From Bifidobacterium callitrichidarum (GTDB taxonomy: Bacteria; Actinomycetota; Actinomycetes; Actinomycetales; Bifidobacteriaceae): a DNA stretch of 64,000 bases. The translations under genes were made by a program, and so were the position numbers. The DNA lies in NCBI RefSeq assembly GCF_003129905.1, contig NZ_QFFM01000002.1, positions 62,001-126,000 of the forward strand, given 5' to 3'. Below the pieces are notes generated by a model. It ran no database searches. It was not told where the DNA came from and worked only from the letters and a program-made list of their open reading frames with translations. Shown one piece after another: positions 57,421 through 64,000 of this stretch (its first letter is position 1; the number at the start of each line of letters is the position of its first letter).

Positions 57421-57440
57421 TGTCAAGCGATTGCATGACA
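57421..57440. promoter_or_regulatory. Palindromic operator, copy 1
   Basis: TGTCAAGCGATTGCATGACA, differing from copies 2 and 3 by one base. It is upstream of the small membrane gene ending at 56886. Confidence 0.7.
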
Positions 57441-57676
57441 GTGCTGAGAAACCACATCTTTAGAGGGTTGGTTATCGGCAATAGGCGATTGGTTGCATAC
57501 GCATTATGCGATGATACTGGTTTGTGTCCAGTAGACGGATATGACTCCAAGAACCACGCCTGTGGCATCCCTTATTCATGGACTCTGTCCCAATTGTCAT
57601 TTCAGAGCATGTGAGTGGCGACGTAAGGAGTTCACACGAATGTCGACAATGGAGAACCGCCGTCGGTAGCCCTACA

Positions 57677-58165
57677 TCAGTAGCTGATCATTTCGAGTTC
57701 CAGCCCCATGTCTTCGGTTTGGGTGCGGCCGGTCTCATGGAAGCCGACATGCCGGTAGAAGCCCTGCGCGTTGTCGTTGAACCCGGCGACCCACAACGCG
57801 AGCCGGTTATTGCCGATCGCCTGTTTGCCTGCCTCGACGAGCATGCGGCCGACGCCCCGCCTATGCCGGTCGGTCAACACGTATAGCGAGGCCAGTTCCG
57901 CCGCCTCGGGACGGTCAATCGGCGGACGCGGCGTACGCAATAGTTCCGCGAACCCGATCACATGATCGTCGTCAAGTGCCACCAGCACGACCTGATCGGG
58001 GTCCTTGGCGTGGGCTTCGGTGAGTTTCAGCGCGAATTGCGGGGTGATGGCGTCCACGATTTCCTGCGGGATATGCCCCTGGTTGAGTTCTCGCCATGTC
58101 TGGGACTGCACCTGCGCCTTCTCCTCGAACCATCGAGGTTCGATCGGAGCAATACTAATCGTCAT
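57677..58165 (-). CDS. GNAT-family N-acetyltransferase
   Basis: The 162-residue protein has the GNAT core: VALDDDHVIGFAELL, ELASLYVLTDRHRRGVGRMLVEAGKQ (acetyl-CoA loop RRGVGRML) and VNDNAQGFYRHVGFHETGRT (written here as FNDNAQGFYRHVGF). The start follows AAGGAAGGATAGAC. Substrate unknown; it may acetylate a small amine or drug. It stands between two palindrome-controlled units but has no palindrome of its own. Confidence 0.88.
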   Translation of the reverse strand: MTISIAPIEPRWFEEKAQVQSQTWRELNQGHIPQEIVDAITPQFALKLTEAHAKDPDQVVLVALDDDHVIGFAELLRTPRPPIDRPEAAELASLYVLTDRHRRGVGRMLVEAGKQAIGNNRLALWVAGFNDNAQGFYRHVGFHETGRTQTEDMGLELEMISY

Positions 58166-58189
58166 GTCTATCCTTCCTTCCGACTATCT

Positions 58190-58567
58190 TCATATGTTCG
58201 ATTCCAGGTAATGCCTTTTTGCGTCGCGATTCGCGATGGTCCCGCATGCGATAAGCCAAGCGACGAGCAGGACGGCAAGAGCGAGGAGTATCCACCACCA
58301 GATCATGTTCATGGTATTGATGTCGCGAGCCGCGATCATGCCAACCAGCACGTCCACCGGCATCAGAGCAACCAGAACGCCACTGCCGAGGAACACGAAC
58401 GCATACTTCCGGTGTATGTATTCCCAAGTCCCATCCGAGGCGATGGTCCAACGGGTCTTGATACCGATTTGGTAATTCCGCTCCAGTTGACCGTTCTTCG
58501 CGAACCCGTACATGGAGAAACACCACCGGGCTATCAGCAGGAAAAGCACAATCAGACAAAGAAGCAT
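58190..58567 (-). CDS. SdpI-like membrane protein
   Basis: The 125-residue protein has three hydrophobic helices and, after the first, the SdpI-type motif YQIGIKTRWTIASDGTWEYIHRKYAF. SdpI in Bacillus gives immunity to the SDP toxin and acts in signalling; many actinobacteria have short relatives of unknown role. The ATG follows AAAGGATTC. It is 15 bases downstream of another small membrane gene and shares its promoter with the palindrome. Confidence 0.75.
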   Translation of the reverse strand: MLLCLIVLFLLIARWCFSMYGFAKNGQLERNYQIGIKTRWTIASDGTWEYIHRKYAFVFLGSGVLVALMPVDVLVGMIAARDINTMNMIWWWILLALAVLLVAWLIACGTIANRDAKRHYLESNI

Positions 58568-58581
58568 ACCCCCGAATCCTT

Positions 58582-58926
58582 TCAGCTAGTATGTCGTTTA
58601 AGGGATGTTTGCACTGCAATGATGCCGAACACGGACTGTACGCAGAACAGTCCCGTGAGGAATACGAACGTGGCGGGACGATATGTGCGGTAGAAATCAA
58701 CCATGTCCGGTTGTGCGTATGGCATCGCGATGGTGTACACGCAGCCGGCGAGCAGAGCGACGGATAGCGAGCCAATCAGCAGTGTGATGACGGCGAAACG
58801 CAGCCGCCGCCGGTCTTCGCACGCATGCGCAAGCCAGCGAAACGCCAGCGTGACGCAAATGCTGACCAGCAGGTAGCACAGCAGCCCGTACGTGGGCAGC
58901 ATGTCGATGATGAGTAGCGTGTCCAT
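58582..58926 (-). CDS. Small membrane protein, first gene of palindrome-controlled unit
   Basis: The 114-residue protein has three membrane helices (around residues 9-28, 45-68 and 85-108). The start MDTLLIIDMLPTYG is preferred; a longer frame adds a polar leader (MNEPYQIEKKST). It is followed by the SdpI-like gene. The palindrome at 58991-59010 lies 65 bases upstream. No family recognised. Confidence 0.65.
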   Translation of the reverse strand: MDTLLIIDMLPTYGLLCYLLVSICVTLAFRWLAHACEDRRRLRFAVITLLIGSLSVALLAGCVYTIAMPYAQPDMVDFYRTYRPATFVFLTGLFCVQSVFGIIAVQTSLKRHTS

Positions 58927-58990
58927 TGTTGACTTCTTTTCTATTTGGTATGGCTCATTCAACCCGTTAGCAAAGGCACAGGCAACGTCA

Positions 58991-59010
58991 TGTCAAGCGA
59001 TCGCATGACA
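58991..59010. promoter_or_regulatory. Palindromic operator, copy 2
   Basis: TGTCAAGCGATCGCATGACA, identical to copy 3, with the same flanks (GCAACGTCA before and GCGGCGC after). It lies between the first small membrane gene and the end of the ABC ATPase gene. Confidence 0.75.
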
Positions 59011-59024
59011 GCGGCGCAGTTTCT

Positions 59025-59699
59025 TCAGAGGAATGCGCCGTCTCGCATGGTGAGGGTGGTGTCGCACTGGGCTGCGACTCGTGGGTCGTGTGTGGCGAGG
59101 ATGAGTGTGGTGCCTTGTTTGCATTGCGCGAGGAGCGTGGTCATGATGGTGTCGGCGGTGTGCGTGTCGAGTGCGGCTGTGGGTTCGTCGGCGATGATGA
59201 TGGCTGGGTGCATCACGGTCGCCCTAGCGATGGCGATGCGTTGTTGTTCGCCGCCGGACAGTTGCCGGGGCATGCGTCGTGCCTTGCCGGCGAGGCCCAC
59301 CTGTTCCAGTGCGGCCGTGGCGCGTTGCCTGCGTTCGGCGCGTCCGATCCTGGGGTTCGCGTATTCCACGGGGATGGCGACGTTGACCCATGCCGGTTCG
59401 TCTTCGAGGGATCGCGTAGTCCTGCGGGATGAAGCCGAACATGCGGTTGCGCCATGCGGAACGGTCCGTGTCGTTTTCCGGTGCCGGGCGTCCCTGCAGG
59501 AACAGGGAGCCGGAGGGGGTTTCATGGACAGTCCGATCATGCGCAGCAGGGTGGATTTGCCGCATCCGGATGGTCCCATGATGGCTATCGACTCCCCGGC
59601 CGAGGCGTGCAGGGATATGTCGTGCACGGCGAGGAGCTGTGCTTGCCCGTCCGTGTATCGTTTGGTCAGGTGTCGGGCGTCTATGGTCGTCTGTGGCAT
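59025..59699 (-). CDS. ABC transporter ATPase (LolD/MacB-like) with scrambled segment
   Basis: The 224-residue ATPase has Walker A GPSGCGKSTLL, signature LSGGEQQRIAIARA, Walker B IIADEPTAALD and the H-loop ILATHDP. Residues of about 59-97 are read in the wrong frame: the neighbouring frame encodes the expected PSGSLFLQGRPAPEND..FIPQDYAI with the Q-loop glutamine. A one-base loss near 59520-59525 and a one-base gain near 59408-59411 cancel each other. As written the protein lacks its Q-loop, so it is probably inactive unless these are sequencing errors. It works with the two permeases upstream. Confidence 0.75.
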   Translation of the reverse strand: MPQTTIDARHLTKRYTDGQAQLLAVHDISLHASAGESIAIMGPSGCGKSTLLRMIGLSMKPPPAPCSCRDARHRKTTRTVPHGATACSASSRRTTRSLEDEPAWVNVAIPVEYANPRIGRAERRQRATAALEQVGLAGKARRMPRQLSGGEQQRIAIARATVMHPAIIIADEPTAALDTHTADTIMTTLLAQCKQGTTLILATHDPRVAAQCDTTLTMRDGAFL

Positions 59700-59713
59700 T
59701 GCCGGTGCTTCTT

Positions 59714-60784
59714 TCATTGGATGTGTGTGGTTGCGCGTCGCGCGGCGGTCGTCCAGATCGGGATCGCCATGACGAGGATGATGGCGATCATCGTCCGGGA
59801 TGCGGTGGCCACCGGTTCGCCTATCAGCTGGAAGCATGCCAGCGTCGCGGCGGCGGGCAGCAGCATGCTGAGGATGAGTCCGGCGACGCGGATCGTCTCG
59901 TCTGCGGCGGTGGCGCCGTAGAGCCGGCGGACGAGCATCGACGGCCGTTCCCTTGCGAGGCTCACGGACAATGTCCGGATGATCACGATGACGGTGAGTG
60001 CGAGGAAGGCGGACAGTCCGAGCAGGTACATCAGCGCGCGTACGATGAGGTCCCTGTCCCGTTGGGGCTGTTCCGTGTTCAATCGGTGCGGCACGAGTAT
60101 CAGGCCGGCGTCGCGGCTTCCCGTGATGAATTCGTCGAGCTGGGTTCGGGATGGGTCGAACATGACCGTTTTGGTCACCGCCTCTTCGAGTTCGATGTCG
60201 TTGAGCCGGTTCAGCGAACTTGGGTCGAGCCGGATGACGAGATACCGGTCCAGGTTGATGCCGGCGGTGTTCGGGTCGAATATGGCCGCCGAGGCCGGCA
60301 GCGTGCCGGACACCTTGACGTCGGTGCCGGCGATATGCACGCTGTCGGGCGCCTGCGACCGGTCCACCCGGTAGCCGATGGACGCGCAGGGCGCGTGGGA
60401 GCACAAGCCCAGCCGGGGGAACACGTCGTCGACGTTGCCCATCAGGACGATGGCCGGTATGCCGTTGGCGAACCCGGGATCGTCGATCTCGATGTTGTTG
60501 ATGATCGCGGTGTACGCCCTGCCCTGTTCCAGCATGTCCTGCAGGCCATCCGCGACCTTGGGGTCCGTCTTGCTCGGGGACTGCAGGAGGTACTGCGGGG
60601 AGAACGTGACCGCGTCGGCGGCCCGCAGACGGGCCTCGCCGCCGATCACGCTGGACTCGGTCAGCACGTCGCTGAGCGTCATCGTGAACACGCTTCCCGC
60701 GAAGACGACGAGCAGCGTGATGCCGAGGATCGATCCCCATCGCCTCAATCCCATGCGGATGCCGGTCATCAGTTCATGGATCAT
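59714..60784 (-). CDS. FtsX-like ABC permease
   Basis: The 356-residue protein has an N-terminal helix (GSILGITLLVVFAGSVFTMTL), a large external domain of about 190 residues with one Cys pair (LCSHAPC), and three C-terminal helices with an FtsX-type core (SLARERPSMLVRRLYGATAADE). It is the second permease of a MacB/FtsX-type exporter. The ATG overlaps the preceding stop (ATGA), and the ATPase starts 14 bases after its stop, so the three genes form one operon. Confidence 0.8.
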   Translation of the reverse strand: MIHELMTGIRMGLRRWGSILGITLLVVFAGSVFTMTLSDVLTESSVIGGEARLRAADAVTFSPQYLLQSPSKTDPKVADGLQDMLEQGRAYTAIINNIEIDDPGFANGIPAIVLMGNVDDVFPRLGLCSHAPCASIGYRVDRSQAPDSVHIAGTDVKVSGTLPASAAIFDPNTAGINLDRYLVIRLDPSSLNRLNDIELEEAVTKTVMFDPSRTQLDEFITGSRDAGLILVPHRLNTEQPQRDRDLIVRALMYLLGLSAFLALTVIVIIRTLSVSLARERPSMLVRRLYGATAADETIRVAGLILSMLLPAAATLACFQLIGEPVATASRTMIAIILVMAIPIWTTAARRATTHIQ

Positions 60785-61799
60785 CGTTCCACCTCGTCAT
60801 TCGATCGTATGCCGAGCCATTCGGCCAGGCCCGTCACGAGCACCGTCAGGACCATGCCGCCAATGAAGGCCGCAGCGAACGCGACGGCCGGGCCGATGCC
60901 GGTCCTGCCCGACACCACGGTGATGAGGACGGCGCTCAACGCGGTTCCCGCCAGCACGCCAATCACGATCGGGACAACGGCCTCGCGCACCCGGCCCGCC
61001 CACACCTGTCTTCCGGTGGCGCCGAACAGTCGCCTGACGTGCAGGTCGGCCTTCCTCGCCGTCTCTATCGTCGTCACGCACACGCAGGCGCAGACCAACG
61101 CCAGTATGAGGAACAACAAAGTGATGCCCACGAAGGAATCCCCGGCGAGGGACGACCACAACGACTGCGCCTGCGGCCGGGTCACGTCCATGCCGCAGCG
61201 CGCGAACAGATCTGAGATCTCCCGGAGCCGCTGCGGGTCGCTCGTGTTCACGTACACGCTGCCGGGAAACAAGGGAACCGCCCCCAACGGGAGCACGTAC
61301 TGCAGGTTGCCACCCACGTTCACCCCGGAACCTCGACGATACCGCCGATCGAGAACCCCTTGGGCAGCAGCGGGGCATCCCCATGCTCGCGCCATTGGCC
61401 GGCCGAGAACGACGACTCGATCACACAGGCCATGCGACTGTCCGCGTCCTGGCATCCGCGCGGAAGCGCATCGGCCCAACCGATGGAGGACCCCGACGAC
61501 TGGAACACGATCGCCGGCCAACCGTCCCCCACGGAACCCTCCAACAGGGAAATACCGTGACCGGAAAGATACCTGGCCAGATTACGAGTCGCCTCAAGAT
61601 TCTTCCCGTCGTCGTGCCCGGCATCCGCCGAGGCGGTCAGCACCAGTTGCGTCCGCGCATCTGACATGCCCCATTGCGAGCCACGCCAATCAAGAACGCT
61701 CCAGTACACAGCCCAGGCAAGAAACGAAGACAACACACCCAACAGCAGTGACACCACGACAACGGAGACGCGGAACCTATTCGGAGATGACCTGTCCAT
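60781..61799 (-). pseudogene. FtsX-like ABC permease, frameshifted
   Basis: The first frame (from 61799) gives RFRVSVVVVSLLLGVLSSFLAWAVYWSV and an external domain to SIGGIVEVPG, where a stop appears. The other frame resumes with VNVGGNLQYVLPLGAVPLFPG, three helices and the motif ARKADLHVRRLFGATGRQ. One missing base in the C-run 61323-61326 (plus strand) explains the shift; restored, the protein has about 339 residues. The start has GGAGGA upstream. It is the first gene of the exporter operon, 118 bases from palindrome copy 3. Confidence 0.75.
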
Positions 61800-61916
61800 G
61801 TGGTGTCCTCCAACCTTTGCCGGAACATGACAGCCGTCACACCGATCGATATCGAATCGGCAGATCCGGCCAGCTCAATGCATTACATACCCTCGCGCAT
61901 CGCATCCGCAACGTCA

Positions 61917-61936
61917 TGTCAAGCGATCGCATGACA
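61917..61936. promoter_or_regulatory. Palindromic operator, copy 3 (divergent)
   Basis: TGTCAAGCGATCGCATGACA in the 190-base region between the leftward exporter operon and the rightward response-regulator gene, 118 and 55 bases from the two starts. It could control both. Confidence 0.75.
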
Positions 61937-61990
61937 GCGGCGCCGTTTCATGCCGGGAAACCAATGGTCGTCGGCGGTACAGTGGGCTTT

Positions 61991-62689
61991 ATGGGACTTG
62001 GAAGCGAGCCGGACGCGGCGGGCGTGATCCGCATTGGCGTGTTGGATAATGATCCGTTCGCGTTGGATGCGATGTGCGCAATGATCTCGGCCATGTCCCG
62101 GAATTTCCATGTCGTGTGGGGCACGGGTTCGCCGGCGGTGGCGATCGAGCACTGCCACAACGCGCATACGCGGCCGGACGTGCTCGTATTGGACATGGCG
62201 TTGGGCGGCATCACGGGCGCGGACGTGTGCCGGCGCATCCGCCGCAGGACGAGCAAAGTGGGCGTCATCTGCGTCACCTCGTATTCGACGGATGTCTACC
62301 GGGCGGAGGCGATCAAAGCCGGCGCGCAGGGACTGCTCGCCAAGGAACAGCTCAAAACCGACATCGCCGACGCGGTGCGGCGGGCAGCTGCCGGCATGCC
62401 GACCGTTGCGCAGGCAGCTTTGGGCTTCCGTGACGCGGCATCGGCGCATGCGCTGCTGTCCGGCACGGTCCCGGCGAGGATGTCCGAGGACATGAAGGAC
62501 TCGTTGTCCGCGCGCGAGAAGGACATCCTACGCCTGTACGCGCAGCGCCTGACCACCGATGAGATCGCGGCCCGGCTGGGCATTACCAAGGGCAGCGTGT
62601 TCACGTACGTGCATCGCGCGGCCGAGAAATTCGGCGTGGCCAGCCGCAGGGAGGTGCTGGAGGCATGCGCCAGATACGATCTGCTGTAA
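61991..62689 (+). CDS. NarL/LuxR-type response regulator
   Basis: The 232-residue protein has a receiver domain with the phospho-acceptor aspartate (D68 in DVLVLDMALGG), the acidic pair in VLDND, Ser/Thr in CVTSYST and Lys in LLAKEQLK. The C-terminal LuxR HTH is LSAREKDILRLYAQRLTTDEIAARLGI..VFTYVHRAAEKFGV. An ATG at 61964 is an alternative start. It overlaps the kinase gene by 25 bases. It is the best candidate to bind the nearby palindromes. Confidence 0.9.
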   Translation: MGLGSEPDAAGVIRIGVLDNDPFALDAMCAMISAMSRNFHVVWGTGSPAVAIEHCHNAHTRPDVLVLDMALGGITGADVCRRIRRRTSKVGVICVTSYSTDVYRAEAIKAGAQGLLAKEQLKTDIADAVRRAAAGMPTVAQAALGFRDAASAHALLSGTVPARMSEDMKDSLSAREKDILRLYAQRLTTDEIAARLGITKGSVFTYVHRAAEKFGVASRREVLEACARYDLL

Positions 62690-63864
62690 ACCGGCTTATC
62701 GGCCGAGCAGGTTACGGCCACGATCATCCGGTCATCGCCGTAACCTGCGTGCTGCTGGCTGCGGCCCTCATCGCGGAATACATGGCCCGGGCCACGGCGG
62801 ATGCCTCCTCGACGGTGAGCGTGCAGCATCTTGCATTGGTTCTGGTGATGCTCGTCGGTCTGATCGGCGGCATGTTCCGCCCGCGATGGTTCCTGTGGGC
62901 GGCGCTCGTGGCCGGGGAGATGCTCATGCTGGCGATGCCGATGATCACGCCGCTTGCCGTCATCATCACCTGCACCGGGTTCCTCGCCTATCTGGACACA
63001 TGGTCGGGTGCGATCGCCACCGGCATGCTGCTCATCTCCACCACGTTCGGTGTCGAACCCAGCAGCGGCCGCCTGCTGGTGGCGACCTTGCAGAACCTCG
63101 CATTCTATTGCTTCCCACTAGTGACCGGCCTGTTGCTGCATATGATGCGGCAACGTGACCATGACTCGTATCTGCTGCGCCGCCAGCAGGAACGCGAGGA
63201 CACGGCCCGCGACCTGCACGACACCATCAGCAACGACCTCGCCTACTTGATCCTGCGCATCGACCACGCCGAAACCAACGGCATGCCCAACAGCGAACCT
63301 GAATACCGGCAACAGCTCCGGGAACTACGCGACGCAGCCGATCGCACTATGACCCACACTCACGAGGTCATCGAATCACTCGAGGAACATGTAGAGCAAC
63401 AGCCGCAATCACAACCATCGGAACCGCGAATCACGTCGACGCTTCCGCTGGCACCGGATGCAGATCGTGCCGCCGTGCAGCAGGCGGAACTGCAATCCCT
63501 GATCGACGACGAGGAGACAAAACTCGAATCGCTCGGCTTCACCGGTGACAACCTGCTCGGCGAACTCCGCCGCCCGCTCTCCTTCGACGTGATGCGACTG
63601 CTCACGGGCCTGCTGACGGAACTGTACGCGAACATCGCCAAGCACGCCGACCCGGCCGAATGGTACGCCGTCTCCATCGGCTTCAATGCCGAGGAGACCC
63701 GTATCTCCGTCAGCGACACCATCGCCGAACATGACGGAAAGCTCGGACTGGGCAGCGGCCTCGACCGTTACCGCACCATCATCGAAACCACCAACGGCAG
63801 CTTCGCCATCCGCACGGAGCAGCGACACTGGCAACTGGACGTCTGCATCCCGAGCAGGCCATGA
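62665..63864 (+). CDS. Sensor histidine kinase (HisKA_3 type)
   Basis: The 399-residue membrane kinase has about five helices in the first 160 residues with almost no external loop, so it senses within the membrane like bacitracin-type kinases. The HisKA_3 motif EREDTARDLHDTISNDLAYL places the phosphorylated His at 185. An acidic/Gln-rich insertion lies at about 240-285. The ATPase domain has the N-box LLTELYANIAKHADP and GLGSGLDRYRTIIETTNGSF. Paired with the upstream response regulator. Confidence 0.9.
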   Translation: MRQIRSAVNRLIGRAGYGHDHPVIAVTCVLLAAALIAEYMARATADASSTVSVQHLALVLVMLVGLIGGMFRPRWFLWAALVAGEMLMLAMPMITPLAVIITCTGFLAYLDTWSGAIATGMLLISTTFGVEPSSGRLLVATLQNLAFYCFPLVTGLLLHMMRQRDHDSYLLRRQQEREDTARDLHDTISNDLAYLILRIDHAETNGMPNSEPEYRQQLRELRDAADRTMTHTHEVIESLEEHVEQQPQSQPSEPRITSTLPLAPDADRAAVQQAELQSLIDDEETKLESLGFTGDNLLGELRRPLSFDVMRLLTGLLTELYANIAKHADPAEWYAVSIGFNAEETRISVSDTIAEHDGKLGLGSGLDRYRTIIETTNGSFAIRTEQRHWQLDVCIPSRP

Positions 63865-63892
63865 AAACCATCGGCAGGTTCAGCAGCTCGGG

Positions 63893-64000
63893 TTACAAGC
63901 GCACAGCCACCAGAGCGATGGCCGCCAAGCCCGCAGCTATACCAATCCTTGTAGCGAGAAAGGAGTTTGATTTCACGTCGCCTTTCAAAGCCGCAAGCAA
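63893..64000 (-). CDS. C-terminal end of a membrane protein (partial)
   Basis: Read leftward from the window edge, the frame gives LLAALKGDVKSNSFLATRIGIAAGLAAIALVAVRL then a stop. The final 20 residues form a membrane helix. The N-terminus lies outside the window. It is convergent with the kinase gene and no family can be named. Confidence 0.4.
   Translation of the reverse strand: MLAALKGDVKSNSFLATRIGIAAGLAAIALVAVRL

Noticed and set aside
59639..62689. A 1016-codon open frame on the plus strand
   Set aside because: Only the last 232 codons (response regulator) look like protein; the rest is antisense to the ABC exporter genes and has shadow-like Arg/His/Asp-rich composition.

Overview
The window is high-GC actinobacterial DNA. 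Gene order and protein features point to Bifidobacterium, most likely a B. longum-type strain: a Cmk-Der fusion, a TrpC-TrpB fusion, RbpA, a GarA/FtsR/DUF881 cluster, and a eukaryotic-type UDP-glucose pyrophosphorylase. This assignment is by recognition; no search was run.

Region 1 (1-13.7 kb) is core chromosome: the end of a YebC regulator gene, ruvCAB, yajC, apt, sucCD, a PerM-like membrane protein overlapping purH, a DUF3017 protein convergent with an aquaporin, an RluB-type pseudouridine synthase and cmk-der. It ends at a 21-bp perfect terminator hairpin and a degenerate repeat.

Region 2 (13.9-26.2 kb) is accessory. After a YbaK-type deacylase and a methyltransferase, separated by a five-copy motif array, comes an island bounded by tRNA-Pro sequences. 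A 73-bp copy of the tRNA 3' end plus its terminator lies at 15.6 kb, the intact tRNA-Pro(GGG) at 25.9 kb and a 5' tRNA fragment at 26.1 kb. The island holds decayed MFS and ABC genes, a TetR/MFS/AttH-lipocalin cassette, a low-GC carotenoid-synthesis-family membrane protein, a truncated ISL3-like transposase, and a prophage remnant (GH25-LysM lysozyme, small zinc-binding proteins, a frameshifted phage gene, an HTH protein). No integrase is visible.

Region 3 (26.3-47.7 kb) is mostly core: DUF1304, GNAT, UGPase, a PafBC-like WYL regulator and HelY-like helicase, rbpA, a HAD phosphatase, a MITE with 8-bp target duplication, the ftsR-garA-DUF881-sbp-DUF881-pgsA cluster, hisEG, rpe, lgt, trpA and trpCB.

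Region 4 (47.7-64 kb) is accessory and heavily eroded. It has a MATE exporter and a chimeric pseudogene (endonuclease IV start joined to an SDR end). Next is a TOTE-type primase fused to a VOC domain, followed by its helicase, which is interrupted by a stop codon. A nicotinamidase stub, a HipBA toxin-antitoxin pair, an SRAP (YedK) protein and DUF2316 follow. The window closes with a set of small membrane proteins, an SdpI-like immunity-type protein, a damaged FtsX-type ABC exporter and a two-component system.

A near-perfect 20-bp palindrome occurs three times in this last part: in front of two membrane-protein transcription units, and between the ABC exporter and the response regulator. This suggests a small regulon run by that two-component system. 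The best candidates for something new are this regulon, the VOC-primase/helicase locus, and the TetR-MFS-AttH-carotenoid-family cassette.
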